DNA from: a virus
Strand: one strand, 5' to 3'
IMG/VR virus record: IMGVR_UViG_3300021170_000010
Location: 1 to 64,000 of that record
Length of the DNA stretch: 64,000 nucleotides
The notes beneath the pieces are model-generated. The model was not told where the DNA came from. It did not search any database and saw nothing but the letters and a program-made list of their open reading frames with translations. A program made the position numbers and the translations under genes. Shown here piece after piece: positions 31,025 through 38,781 of the stretch. Numbering within the stretch: position 1 is the stretch's first letter; every line of letters starts with the position of its first letter.

Positions 31025-31518
31025 GCCACCGAGAAGATAGCGATACGTACATTCCGGTCGTTTCGCTTTGCCTGAATGGGGGGGGTATGAATAGGATAGA
31101 TGCGGAATCGGAAACGCTTATCCCGACTATATCTGGAACACTGGCAGCAAGTGGCGCTGGAACTGAACGGCCAGCGGGGAACGCCAATGAAACGGATATG
31201 ATTATCGCGTTCCAGGAATCTCAGGCCGGTTGTTGTGAGTATGATACCGCCGGTACACTTCGAGCAGATGGTCCTGGGCATGATCCCGTAGGCACTCGCG
31301 TTCGTAGCGGCATGGCCGTCCGTCGTCTTACTCCGCTAGAGTGTGAACGCCTCCAAGGGTTTCCTGATGGATGGACTGATGTACCATATCGCGGTAAGTC
31401 AGCGGCAGATGGACCGCGATATAAGGCAATCGGGAACTCTATGGCCGTCCCTATTATGAAGTGGATTCTGTCGCGGATTATCGAAGTGGAGCGAATCGTG
31501 AAGGACCTTCCGAAATGA
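31021..31518 (+). CDS. C5-cytosine DNA methyltransferase, C-terminal part
   Basis: A 165-residue frame from ATG 31021 (ATGA). It carries the end of the target-recognition region and motifs IX-X: RRLTPLECERLQGFPDGW and YKAIGNSMAVP. Together the two parts make a protein of normal length (about 490 residues). Upstream in the same frame the sequence reads GIAKTLRGRSN, so one intact gene was probably split by a missing base near 30985. A working two-subunit enzyme, as known for M.AquI, is the alternative. Coupled to the HNH-like gene. Confidence 0.75.
   Translation: MSHREDSDTYIPVVSLCLNGGGMNRIDAESETLIPTISGTLAASGAGTERPAGNANETDMIIAFQESQAGCCEYDTAGTLRADGPGHDPVGTRVRSGMAVRRLTPLECERLQGFPDGWTDVPYRGKSAADGPRYKAIGNSMAVPIMKWILSRIIEVERIVKDLPK
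31078..31085 (+). repeat. Poly-G tract in the methyltransferase gene
   Basis: Eight G in a row inside the second half of the gene (residues LNGGGMN). With the C8 and AG tracts it makes three slippage-prone sites in one gene. Confidence 0.55.
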
Positions 31519-31892
31519 TCCAACGCCGAAAGCCGCTGAAGCGTAGCGCGAAGCCGATCAAGAAGCGCAGGTCGAAGCCGAGGCGCGGCGTCGTCAAAGA
31601 TGTCCCGTTCCGTGAATGGGTACGTGAGAGAAACTGTATAATTGAGCGCGGAACTTCTCAGAATGCTAAGGAGCATCTTTGTGATACGGCTCCGACGATC
31701 CACCACGTCCGATTCTGCGGTAGCCCGAAGAACGACCGGCGCGTCCTGGCGATCTGCGCGAGCGGTCACCTTCACGGATTCGGAAAGAATTCAATCGAGC
31801 ACGGTAAAGAGCAGTGGGAGCGGTACTGGGGGTTGGATATCGAAGCGGAGATTACGCTACAGCAAGAGGAATATGAAAGAAACGGCGGCTGA
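31515..31892 (+). CDS. HNH-like nuclease (Ref/DUF968-type)
   Basis: A 125-residue protein from ATG 31515 (ATGA). A Lys/Arg-rich N-terminus (RRKPLKRSAKPIKKRR) is followed by TIHHVRFCGSPKNDRRVLAI, CASGHLHGFGKNSIEHGKEQ and a WGLD end. HH, D-R and H-x-H spacing fit HNH folds such as Ref or DUF968 proteins used in phage recombination. Last gene of the plus operon; it ends inside a hairpin. Confidence 0.65.
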   Translation: MIQRRKPLKRSAKPIKKRRSKPRRGVVKDVPFREWVRERNCIIERGTSQNAKEHLCDTAPTIHHVRFCGSPKNDRRVLAICASGHLHGFGKNSIEHGKEQWERYWGLDIEAEITLQQEEYERNGG

Positions 31893-31910
31893 TCCGATAA
31901 CCAGCCGCCG
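31883..31910. terminator. Bidirectional terminator between convergent operons
   Basis: Perfect 9-base arms CGGCGGCTG (31883-31891) and CAGCCGCCG (31902-31910), with a 10-base loop. It lies at the meeting point of the plus operon and the minus operon. There is no clear T-run on the plus side; on the minus side TTTCTTT follows. Confidence 0.55.
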
Positions 31911-31928
31911 AGCGTTCAGCAAGGAGAA

Positions 31929-32660
31929 TCAGGCGGCGTTTTCTTCTTTCGGACGGAGCGCCCAGGCCGAAGTAGTGCTCCCACAGTTTATCTCCGACTG
32001 ATACCGCCTTCCGGTCTAAATTCCGAGTTCCGGTCATCCGCCGCCACGTAGCGATATTCGTCCGCAACGGTGGACGCGCTTCACCTTTCCGTAGAGAGCG
32101 CGCCGGAGCGGAACGACGTCCTCCTGCCAGCAAAATTCGCCGGTCGATTGCCAAGTATCCAGGAGTGCGACGTCGTGCTTAATGTCCGCGCGTTTTGAGT
32201 ATTCGTGGATGTCCGCGTGGACGATGCGGATCTTCGGGTCTTTCAGGTACGGGCCGACGAGCGCGATCACCTCCGGCTGCCGCTCGACCACCGTTATTCG
32301 CGTTATGGAGCGCTTGGCTGCGGCCATTCGAGCCACGAGTCCTAATCCTAACCCGCCGATGAGAACGTCGCCTCGGGCGTGTACGGCCAGTTCTCGGTGC
32401 ATCTGGACGAGTTCACAGGGTTGGTCTGACATCCAGGTTCCTTCCGGCCCCTTAAGTTCATGAATCTGAACGGAGCCGGGGTAGTCGCACTGCGGTAGTC
32501 CGGTGAAGATCTGGTCGCGGAAGTTCACGATGAACGGATTCTTGCATTCCCGCGATTCGACGGAGTACGCGCCGACGGTTCCATCGGGAATATCGACGCG
32601 TTCGCGCACGAGGCGCTTGGCGAGCCGGATGAGTTGTTCTTTCGTTGGTTGCTTCATCAC
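31929..32660 (-). pseudogene. SAM-dependent methyltransferase-like gene with two compensating frameshifts
   Basis: GTG 32660 (or ATG 32657) opens 208 codons with a spermidine-synthase-like Rossmann core: DVLIGGLGLGLVARMAA (SAM-binding loop), ITVVERQPEVI, IRIVHADIHEY and VALLDTW. The frame stops at 32034, but a second frame continues from about 32085 (EARPPLRTNIATWRRM) to KLWEHYF, and the first frame resumes at SAWALRPKEENAA, ending at 31929. One missing G and one extra T would explain this. The methyl acceptor is unknown. The core is clear; the ends are doubtful. Confidence 0.6.
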
Positions 32661-33373
32661 CCCTTCCTTTCACGGTCTTCCTGATCGTGGTAAGCGTCGA
32701 AGTCATAGTCGGACGGTTCCCCGTCGATCAGCTTCGGCGCGGAGTTCTTCGCCTCCAAGCGCATCGCGTCCACGCCGATCCGCATTGCTACGGCGGATAC
32801 GTGCGCTTCGATCTCCGTCTTGGCGCGTCCGACAACGTGTTCGACTGAGCGACGGAACTGGTTCTCGACGAACGGTATGCCGCGATCCACCGCGCAGGCC
32901 GCGTACTCTAACTGCTTTTCGATGTCGCGGAGAGCCGTCTTGCCGACCTTCCCGGATTCGATGGCTTCATGAAGTACGCCAATGGCCGCGCGCAGGTCCT
33001 TGACGCATGCCTCCGTATCGGCCTTCATGTCTTTCACGAACTCTTCTCCGATGACTTCCGGCGACGGCGGCTCCTTGACTAGCTTCCCGCCGAAGCGCGT
33101 GAGCGTAACCGGAACGCCGTCCCCCATGTTCGGTCGCGTGATCATCTCGCAGAACTGGCTCTCGGATAGGGCGATCTGGATCAACTGCTCATAGGAGTGG
33201 AACCAGTCCTTCGAAAGAGACCGCAGACGCTCTGCGCGCGATATCGTAAGCGTCATATAGTTTCCGTGGCGGAAGTCCGATCCAAAGAGGAACGCTCCCG
33301 GATGCGCCGATACGCGGCTGAATCCTGCCATCGCGTAACTCTCGTGCTTGAATACCTTCTCATCGTCTCTCAT
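32657..33373 (-). CDS. Conserved phage protein (GFSRVS family)
   Basis: A 238-residue protein with YAMAGFSRVSAHPGAFLFG, GNYMTLTISRAERLRSLS and a long helical C-terminal half. Similar proteins occur in other phages next to DUF7694-like genes, as here. Function unknown. GTGA overlap downstream. Confidence 0.6.
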   Translation of the reverse strand: MRDDEKVFKHESYAMAGFSRVSAHPGAFLFGSDFRHGNYMTLTISRAERLRSLSKDWFHSYEQLIQIALSESQFCEMITRPNMGDGVPVTLTRFGGKLVKEPPSPEVIGEEFVKDMKADTEACVKDLRAAIGVLHEAIESGKVGKTALRDIEKQLEYAACAVDRGIPFVENQFRRSVEHVVGRAKTEIEAHVSAVAMRIGVDAMRLEAKNSAPKLIDGEPSDYDFDAYHDQEDRERKG

Positions 33374-33837
33374 ATAGCCTCCTGTAGTCCCATCTCACGG
33401 ATGATCTCCCGCGCCTTCGCTTCCTGCTCTTCGAGATCCGCTGGCCGGTGCTCCGGCGCGAACGGACGCTGCACCGATGCCTGACCAGTCGGACCGATTA
33501 TCTGTACGGATTCCGAGACGGCGCGCTCCGGGAATCCGAACGCGAAACTCTTACCGAGGTAGCAATATAGGTGAAATTGATTGCTCCCGTCTACGAGTCG
33601 GCTCTCGGCGGGGAAGAGTTGGACGGCTTCTTCTTCCGCGCCGACCAGTTCGTTCTTAATGATCTGAACATCGCGCCAGTCCATGATCGGGCGGCGGTCT
33701 TCGCGGCGGATCGAGAGGTGGAGTACGTCCGCGCCTTCACGGTCGCGCTCCTTCGTCAAGATTACTTGATACTTTCCGTTGAGAAAGTAGAGCGCGTCAC
33801 CGGGTCCGTAGCCGCGCTGGAAGGGTTTCATCTTCAT
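33370..33837 (-). CDS. DUF7694-like phage protein
   Basis: A 155-residue protein. LYFLNGKYQVILTKERD, LHLSIRREDRRPIMDWRD, IIKNELVGAEEEAVQLFPAE and SRLVDGSNQFHLYCY match a strongly conserved phage domain of unknown function. A Gln/Glu helical tail follows. Operon partner of 32657. Confidence 0.65.
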   Translation of the reverse strand: MKMKPFQRGYGPGDALYFLNGKYQVILTKERDREGADVLHLSIRREDRRPIMDWRDVQIIKNELVGAEEEAVQLFPAESRLVDGSNQFHLYCYLGKSFAFGFPERAVSESVQIIGPTGQASVQRPFAPEHRPADLEEQEAKAREIIREMGLQEAI

Positions 33838-33856
33838 GGGGTGTTCTCCTTTTTAA

Positions 33857-34090
33857 TTACCACGGTACTTGTCCGTCGTCATCCGCGTCTTGATGGCGAT
33901 ACGCATCAGTCGGAACGTCGGGTTGCTTCTGGCGGTAGTTAGGATCTCTTCGTTTCCGCGCCCGCCTCGATTCAAACGATACTTGCGCTCCGCAGTACTT
34001 GCACGTCGCCGTTATAATTCCGGTAGCGTCCTCGAATAGATAGATCCACTGATTCTCAAAGCATTTCGCGCACGGTCGCATAGCCATAGA
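33857..34090 (-). CDS. Small zinc-ribbon protein
   Basis: A 77-residue product from ATG 34090 (ATG 34114 is the alternative, but its AGGGGG lies too close). It has RPCAKCFENQW and ATCKYCGAQV, a full four-Cys ribbon, then an Arg-rich tail. Role unknown. Confidence 0.55.
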   Translation of the reverse strand, partial: SMAMRPCAKCFENQWIYLFEDATGIITATCKYCGAQVSFESRRARKRRDPNYRQKQPDVPTDAYRHQDADDDGQVPW

Positions 34091-34192
34091 ACGTCTTCTT
34101 TCCCATAGCGGCATCCCCCTGGAATTATCCTGGTGCGCCCTTCCGTCTACGTAGAATACAGTCGGTTAGGATTCTTGGAGCGTAGTAAGAGC

Positions 34193-34489
34193 TTAGTCTT
34201 TGAGGCTTCCCATTCCAGAAGACCGGGACGTCGCCGCTGTCGCAGGATCAACTACCTGCCCGTTGCCCGGATTTTCACTCTCACCTTTTACGCAACGCTC
34301 TATCGGGGCCATTTTCACCGTAATCCTGTAAAGCAAATCAGGGGTTGTTTTGACGGGCCGGGCGATGCCGGGGGAAGGCTTATCCTGAGAGCCAACCGCT
34401 TCACTGATTATGAAGATGACTGTATTTTCAGCGCGCGGGTAGAGGGCGTGTGATGAAAAGCCTAACGAAATTTGATTGAGATTTTCCAA
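34193..34489 (-). CDS. Doubtful reading frame after the structured leader
   Basis: TTG 34489 with GAGGG five bases upstream opens 98 codons without a recognised domain (NLNQISLGFSSHALYP; tail VVDPATAATSRSSG). Its composition is unlike the neighbours. It is the only candidate gene in a roughly 500-base stretch; the remainder, 34115-34192, holds nothing recognisable. Confidence 0.3.
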   Translation of the reverse strand: MENLNQISLGFSSHALYPRAENTVIFIISEAVGSQDKPSPGIARPVKTTPDLLYRITVKMAPIERCVKGESENPGNGQVVDPATAATSRSSGMGSLKD

Positions 34490-34492
34490 AAT

Positions 34493-34588
34493 ACCCTCGT
34501 AACAGGGTTTAGAGTGATGGGCGGCTGGTTACGCAACCGCCCGTAGTTTCACTCCTAGCTGCCTTTCCAGCACCCCGCGAAGGTAGCT
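34493..34588 (-). ncRNA. Three-hairpin structured leader RNA
   Basis: Read on the minus strand: AGCTACCTT/AAGGCAGCT (34557-34588), then an outer GAGTGA/TCACTC stem (34512-34554) enclosing GGGCGG/CCGCCC with inner GGTT-GCGT-AACC, then ACCCT/AGGGT (34493-34508) followed by ATTTT. It lies just downstream of a promoter candidate. The last stem could be an attenuator. No known riboswitch class was recognised. Confidence 0.5.
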
Positions 34589-34597
34589 GGAATCTCT

Positions 34598-34627
34598 ATT
34601 CTAGAGCATTAGCAGCGAGATCGTCTA
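34598..34627 (-). promoter_or_regulatory. Minus-strand promoter candidate
   Basis: On the minus strand, TAGACG (34627-34622) and TAGAAT (34603-34598) are 18 bases apart. Transcription would begin at the first leader hairpin. It would serve the genes from 34489 leftward. Confidence 0.45.
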
Positions 34628-34652
34628 CTGATATTTTAGGCGCTCGACTTTC

Positions 34653-34868
34653 CTATTTTACCTTCGCGTGACCGTCGTTGAGATTCGACGGATCGTACCA
34701 GCAGTCCGGTTGAACGTCTCCGCCGATGCCGAGGCCGGTGATCGGTATGAAGGACGTATCGACCTGGACGAAGCAGGCCGCGCCCTGCGCCTTCAGCGCT
34801 TCGTAGACGGGCGGATTGAGCGTGAACATTAAGTATAGCCAGATATTGAAGAGCCAGTTTAGGGTCAT
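34653..34868 (-). CDS. Small membrane-associated protein
   Basis: A 71-residue protein with a hydrophobic N-terminus (LNWLFNIWLYLMFTL) that may be a signal anchor, followed by a Gly/Pro region. It overlaps the next upstream gene by 4 bases. Last gene before the promoter at 34598. Confidence 0.5.
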   Translation of the reverse strand: MTLNWLFNIWLYLMFTLNPPVYEALKAQGAACFVQVDTSFIPITGLGIGGDVQPDCWYDPSNLNDGHAKVK

Positions 34869-35065
34869 CGTTTAGGTTCCTTTCTTCGTTCGCTTGCCGT
34901 TTCGAGGAAGTCCTCGTGATAGTCTTCGCGCGCGCCGGAGCCGTCTTCGATGACGGTGACGAGCGGATGCCGGTAGCAGACGACCGTGCCGCGCATATCG
35001 AGCCGTGCTACGAGCTTCGCGCGGCCTTCGTCGGAAAGTCTAACCTTTATTCGCGGTCGGAACAT
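34865..35065 (-). CDS. Small hypothetical protein
   Basis: ATG 35065 (AAAGGA eight bases upstream) gives 66 residues (FRPRIKVRLSDEGRAKLVAR ... VVCYRHPLVTVIEDG). The frame is open further upstream, so a longer form is possible. No family recognised. Confidence 0.45.
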   Translation of the reverse strand: MFRPRIKVRLSDEGRAKLVARLDMRGTVVCYRHPLVTVIEDGSGAREDYHEDFLETASERRKEPKR

Positions 35066-35291
35066 CGCCGTTTTCCTTTCTTCCGAGTTCGGAGCACGGA
35101 TGCTCTCCACGTCCGCGCGCGTCGTGATCGCGTTCCGTGAATAGATGCCTGCTGAATTGAACGCGGCCACGGTCTTCGGCGACGAACGCGCCGGGAGCGT
35201 ACTTCGCCTTCGCCGCGATCTCCGTGCGGCATCGGACGCAGCGCTGAGAGCCGGAGACCGTCGGGATGGCCGCTATGTGGACGTATATCAC
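35040..35291 (-). CDS. Small protein with a CxxC pair
   Basis: GTG 35291 (GGAGG eight bases upstream, GTGA overlap) gives 83 residues with SQRCVRCRTEIAAKAKYAPG at the front. The second half overlaps another coding-like frame, so its end is uncertain; a frame error here cannot be excluded. Confidence 0.4.
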   Translation of the reverse strand: MIYVHIAAIPTVSGSQRCVRCRTEIAAKAKYAPGAFVAEDRGRVQFSRHLFTERDHDARGRGEHPCSELGRKENGDVPTANKG

Positions 35292-35518
35292 GGCTGTGCC
35301 TCCGAAGGCTTTCCCCATCTTCCGGAGTCAGTAATCCGTCCGCCGGGATATTCTCTGTAGCGCTTGAACCACTTCCGGTTGATCCGCTTCCGGATGCGCC
35401 ACTCATCGCGGTCGCGCTTATCGAGAAGCGGACCGTTGAGGCCGCGAACGTTCCGGACTTCCGTGAGTCTGCGCGCTTCTTCAACGGATTCCATCCAGTT
35501 CGGTTCTCTCGGGTTCAT
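35288..35518 (-). CDS. Small charged hypothetical protein
   Basis: ATG 35518 (GGAGG, ATGA overlap) gives 76 residues, Arg/Trp-rich (WMESVEEARRLTEVRNV, WRIRKRINRKWFKRYRE). Possibly nucleic-acid-binding by charge. Unknown. Confidence 0.5.
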   Translation of the reverse strand: MNPREPNWMESVEEARRLTEVRNVRGLNGPLLDKRDRDEWRIRKRINRKWFKRYREYPGGRITDSGRWGKPSEAQP

Positions 35519-35655
35519 AGGTCCTCCAGATAGAAAGCGCACCGCGTCCGGCGAGGTTCCCGATGGATCTTCCACGCGGTCCACGCGAAGAGTCCGCAGC
35601 CGAAAGCGATCAGGCCGCAGGCGATTCCGCTGAGGACGAAGAAGAACTCCCTCAC
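35515..35655 (-). CDS. Single-TM mini-protein
   Basis: GTG 35655 (GTGA) to the ATGA overlap at 35515 encodes 46 residues with one hydrophobic helix (FFFVLSGIACGLIAFGCGLF) and a basic tail. Overlaps on both ends fix the frame. Confidence 0.5.
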   Translation of the reverse strand: MREFFFVLSGIACGLIAFGCGLFAWTAWKIHREPRRTRCAFYLEDL

Positions 35656-36020
35656 TTCGCTACCTCCGGCTGAACCGCCGCGCGGCCCTTCTCCGTCACC
35701 CAGTAGTACGCGGCGCTGAGTTTCCCCTGTAGCGCGTAGGCGTGTTCAAGCTTCGCGTGAGCGGCTTTCCAGGAAGCCGTCGTACGGCTTTGCGCCCAGT
35801 CATTTAGATCGACGTGGGCTTTACGGATTTCCGAGTCGCGGAGTTCTTCGAGAGATTCGCGCGCCTTCGGATCGCGGACCATGAAGTCGCGCTCGATGAG
35901 TCCCTCCTTCGTCATCATTTCGAGCGATCGCTGCTGGATGCCGGAGTACGGCGAGATCATACCCGGATCTTCTGAGCGCGCTAGTGCGCGCTGAATCATT
36001 TCCTTCTGTGCGTTCGTCAT
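35652..36020 (-). CDS. Hypothetical helical protein
   Basis: A 122-residue helical protein with a winged-helix-like ending (AAYYWVTEKGRAAVQ). ATGA overlap with the upstream gene, GTGA downstream. No family recognised. Confidence 0.45.
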   Translation of the reverse strand: MTNAQKEMIQRALARSEDPGMISPYSGIQQRSLEMMTKEGLIERDFMVRDPKARESLEELRDSEIRKAHVDLNDWAQSRTTASWKAAHAKLEHAYALQGKLSAAYYWVTEKGRAAVQPEVAK

Positions 36021-36346
36021 TCGGTAGTCTCCTTATGGTGGTCGGTGAATTCCTTTATACTGGCGAATACCGCGATCCTGTCTGACGGAAGGCGAAGCGC
36101 GAAGTCCGTGCGCGGCACCTTGCAGACGTTAGCGCGATAGATCGCCATACCGGCGCACTGCGGTCCGATCTTAGCGTGACAGGGATAGATAACTTCTCCG
36201 TGAGCGGCCATAACGAATTCCTGAGCCGTATTTCCTCCGAGCCATCCCTTCACGGAATCCCGGCGAAATGGACAATCAGAGCACGGTTGCCTATGCTGCC
36301 GAGACGAAGGCCGCGCTTCTTCGGTCGTTATCATCTTTCGCTTCAC
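36017..36346 (-). CDS. DUF6283-like Cys-containing protein
   Basis: A 109-residue protein with CSDCPFRRDSVKGWLGG, GEVIYPCHAKIG and QCAGMAIYRANVCK, a conserved Cys/His plan of small phage proteins. Metal binding is likely. GTG start, coupled to the YkgJ-like gene. Confidence 0.6.
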   Translation of the reverse strand: MKRKMITTEEARPSSRQHRQPCSDCPFRRDSVKGWLGGNTAQEFVMAAHGEVIYPCHAKIGPQCAGMAIYRANVCKVPRTDFALRLPSDRIAVFASIKEFTDHHKETTE

Positions 36347-36864
36347 GGCTCCGTCTCCATTTCATCGAACGTTCTCTTCATAGCGCCCCAGACGTCTTCT
36401 CCGTCGTTGACGTGGAAGCCGTCGAACGCCTGGATCATCTTCAGCATCGTTTCGGCAGCGTCGTAGTCCATGAAGTCGCCGGTCCGTCCGCAGCCGTGGA
36501 CGCAGCGGAGCGTTAGCGCGTGGTGGCCGAACATCCGGCATACGAGCGGTCGCTCTTCGTAGATCGAGCAGCGCCGCTCCGCCGTCAGGAATCTGCACGG
36601 CGTATAGTCCGGTCCGAGAGTCGGCATACTGATAGCCGCAGGATTCTCCGGATCGTTGGCCGGATGGACGGTCTTGACGATCTGCGCGCCGTGGCGCTCG
36701 ATCAGGTAGTACGCTTCGACTGGATTGATCGGCACGTTTGTGCACGAATCGAAGCAGAGGCCCTTGCAGGCCGTAACCGGCGGAACGGCTTCCCACGCGG
36801 CCTTCATGGCGTCGATCTCCTGGACGGAAAGCGGACGGTTTAGCGGTTTTAGCGTTTCGGCCAT
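36343..36864 (-). CDS. YkgJ-type Cys-cluster protein
   Basis: A 173-residue protein with CKGLCFDSCTNVPINPVE, CRFLTAERRCSIYEERPLVC and RMFG...LRCVHGCG. The C-x-I-Y-x-x-R-P-x-x-C-R block is the signature of YkgJ zinc or iron-cluster proteins. Function unknown in phages. ATG with AAGGAG. A strong hairpin lies just upstream. Confidence 0.7.
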   Translation of the reverse strand: MAETLKPLNRPLSVQEIDAMKAAWEAVPPVTACKGLCFDSCTNVPINPVEAYYLIERHGAQIVKTVHPANDPENPAAISMPTLGPDYTPCRFLTAERRCSIYEERPLVCRMFGHHALTLRCVHGCGRTGDFMDYDAAETMLKMIQAFDGFHVNDGEDVWGAMKRTFDEMETEP

Positions 36865-36880
36865 CGAATCTCCTTCTACT

Positions 36881-36939
36881 AACCCCGAAAACAGGCCATC
36901 CTTGGCCGTTAGCTGCCCAAGGGCTGGCCTGACGGGGTT
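36881..36939. terminator. Large nested hairpin between operon genes
   Basis: Arms AACCCCG/CGGGGTT (36881-36887, 36933-36939), CAGGCC/GGCCTG and CCTTGG/CCAAGG nest into one long stem. It lies between the 36949-37529 gene and the start of 36864. It may be a terminator or an RNA element that modulates the YkgJ-like gene. Confidence 0.5.
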
Positions 36940-36948
36940 TCCGCCTTA

Positions 36949-37529
36949 CTACGAAGCGGTATAGACGCTCGCGCCGTCCTCGCGCCGTATCCGCGTCATG
37001 GAGAAGTCCTTGCCGGTCCGGCAGATATAGTTCGTAGCGGACGAATAGCTGCATTCTGCCGCTTCCATGACGTCGGCGATGGTCGCGCCGCCTTCCGCCG
37101 GATCAAGTCCGAGGCAATATCCTGCTTCGACTTCTTCTTCGGACCGTCCGACGCGGTCTTGGCTGCCGCTTTTTTGCGCGCCGCCTTCTTCTCCGGCTTC
37201 GGGAGTTCCTGCGCAGCCGGTTCCTTCGTCACTTCCGCTTCCGTCTCTGGCTCCGCGTGGTGGCCGTCTATGAGGCGCTGGATGGCGCTCCAGATCCGCT
37301 CCGTCGCCTTACCGCGCGTCTCGAACTTCTTGACCGGCTTCAGATCGTCGAACGGGACGACTCCGGCGAAGCCGTTCCAGACGCGGATCAGCGCGGTGCC
37401 GTCCCAGGACTTCGTGGCCGCGCGGAGTTCTTCTAGGGAGGTAAACGCGACCGCGTCTTCTCCGATTGCTTTCGGGCGCACTCGGTGCGCCGTGACTTCC
37501 ATATCGGAATTGATGGTGAACGTCGTCAT
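36949..37529 (-). pseudogene. DUF3489-like gene with a one-base frameshift
   Basis: ATG 37529 opens TFTINSDMEVTAH..., GKATERIWSAIQRL and a Lys/Ala-rich hinge, typical of DUF3489 proteins. After KQDIASDLIRRK the frame runs to 36996 with unrelated residues. The next frame continues the family end: GGATIADVMEAAECSYSSAT, NYICRTGKDFSM, stop at 36949. One missing G near 37091 explains it. The C-terminal block is an HTH-like unit. Intact in spirit; broken in this sequence. Confidence 0.65.
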
Positions 37530-37559
37530 GGGGATAGTTTCCTTTTCGTCGTTTGGGGT

Positions 37560-37757
37560 TTAAAGCGGATCATTACTAAAGTCTTCTGCGATGTACGTCC
37601 TGATGCGCTCCAGGCCGATCATGAGCGTATCCGTGAAGATTAAGATCACGTTGTCCGCGAGCGTTCCTTCATCTTCGTCGCTACGGACGACCTTGAAGCG
37701 CAGGTCCTCCGAGTCCGGCTCGACCGGCTGGATATTGATTACGTACTGGCGCTCCAT
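37560..37757 (-). CDS. Small hypothetical protein
   Basis: A 65-residue acidic protein (VINIQPVEPDSEDLRFKVV) following directly after the 37758 gene. No family recognised. Confidence 0.5.
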   Translation of the reverse strand: MERQYVINIQPVEPDSEDLRFKVVRSDEDEGTLADNVILIFTDTLMIGLERIRTYIAEDFSNDPL

Positions 37758-38753
37758 CTATGCCTCTACTTCCTCCGGTTCCGGCTCCGCTTCGTCGAAG
37801 ATGATCTGCCGCGTTCCGGCTTCTTCGACCATCGAGGAGAGTTTTTCTTTCAGGGCGGCGAAGCCTTTCTGGAGGTTCGACCGCTCGGCGTCGTCGTTGC
37901 GGATCTGCTTCGGGTCCGCTCCGGCTAAGAGGACCTTCGCGTCCTTGATCAGCTTGCCGAGTTCGGCATCGTCCGTGACGTCTTTCAGCGAATAGTTGCC
38001 GATGAACTCCTGGATGTGCTTCAGGCGCGAACTGAAGAAGCGCTTCGGCTTCCCGTCTTCGCCCTCGCTTACCATGTCGAGCATGCCGTCAACAAGTTCG
38101 CGGAACTGGACGCGGAGCAGAGACGTGATCTCAGCCGTCGCCTGCTTCCAGTGCTCGACGGCCTTGGCCTGTTCCTTCTCGAAGAAGCTCTTGCTGATCT
38201 TCTTGAGGTTATCCGGCGTCGTGAACGTGCAGAACTGCCACTCGAACTCGAACGCTTCACGGACCGTCGTCTCTGGCGGATAGTCCGACGTATCGAACAA
38301 ATCCTTGAGTCGCTCTTCGGCTTCCTTCCTACGGTCCACGTAGACGGCCAGGAACTTATCGACGAGTTCCTTACGCTTCTCCTTGTGCTCTTCGAGGCGC
38401 GCGTCGATCTTCTCCGTGGCCTCGATCTTGACGAGCGTCATACCGGCGCGGAAGAAGGACGGTAGGCAGATCTCGCGGAGCCAGCCCTTGAGTTCGCCGT
38501 CGGCGCGGCGGATGGCCTTCAACTCCTTGCTATCGAGGAGTTGCTTTGAGACGCGGACGAGCCGGACGTCAGCATCGACCTGGACCGGCGCGGTGTCGTC
38601 TTCTTCGAGAAGTTCGGAACCTTTCTCGTGAACCTGAGACTTCCGAACTTGTTTGTGATTCCCGAGGAAGCCGAAGTGGATGTTAAGGAGACAGGCAGTC
38701 TCCGTGATGTTCTGCGATTGATTGGTGGCGATGGGGGTTGCGGTTGCGGTCAT
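37758..38753 (-). CDS. Helical phage protein, DUF3150-like
   Basis: A 331-residue protein from ATG 38753 (AAAGGA upstream). NIHFGFLGNHKQVRK, VRVSKQLLDSKELKAI and a long charged helical body suggest the DUF3150 group, which in other phages accompanies AAA ATPases of the MoxR/CobS type. A different AAA protein lies in the same operon region (42529). Assignment tentative. Confidence 0.5.
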   Translation of the reverse strand: MTATATPIATNQSQNITETACLLNIHFGFLGNHKQVRKSQVHEKGSELLEEDDTAPVQVDADVRLVRVSKQLLDSKELKAIRRADGELKGWLREICLPSFFRAGMTLVKIEATEKIDARLEEHKEKRKELVDKFLAVYVDRRKEAEERLKDLFDTSDYPPETTVREAFEFEWQFCTFTTPDNLKKISKSFFEKEQAKAVEHWKQATAEITSLLRVQFRELVDGMLDMVSEGEDGKPKRFFSSRLKHIQEFIGNYSLKDVTDDAELGKLIKDAKVLLAGADPKQIRNDDAERSNLQKGFAALKEKLSSMVEEAGTRQIIFDEAEPEPEEVEA

Positions 38754-38781
38754 ATCGTTAGATTCCTTTTCCGTTTTGAAA

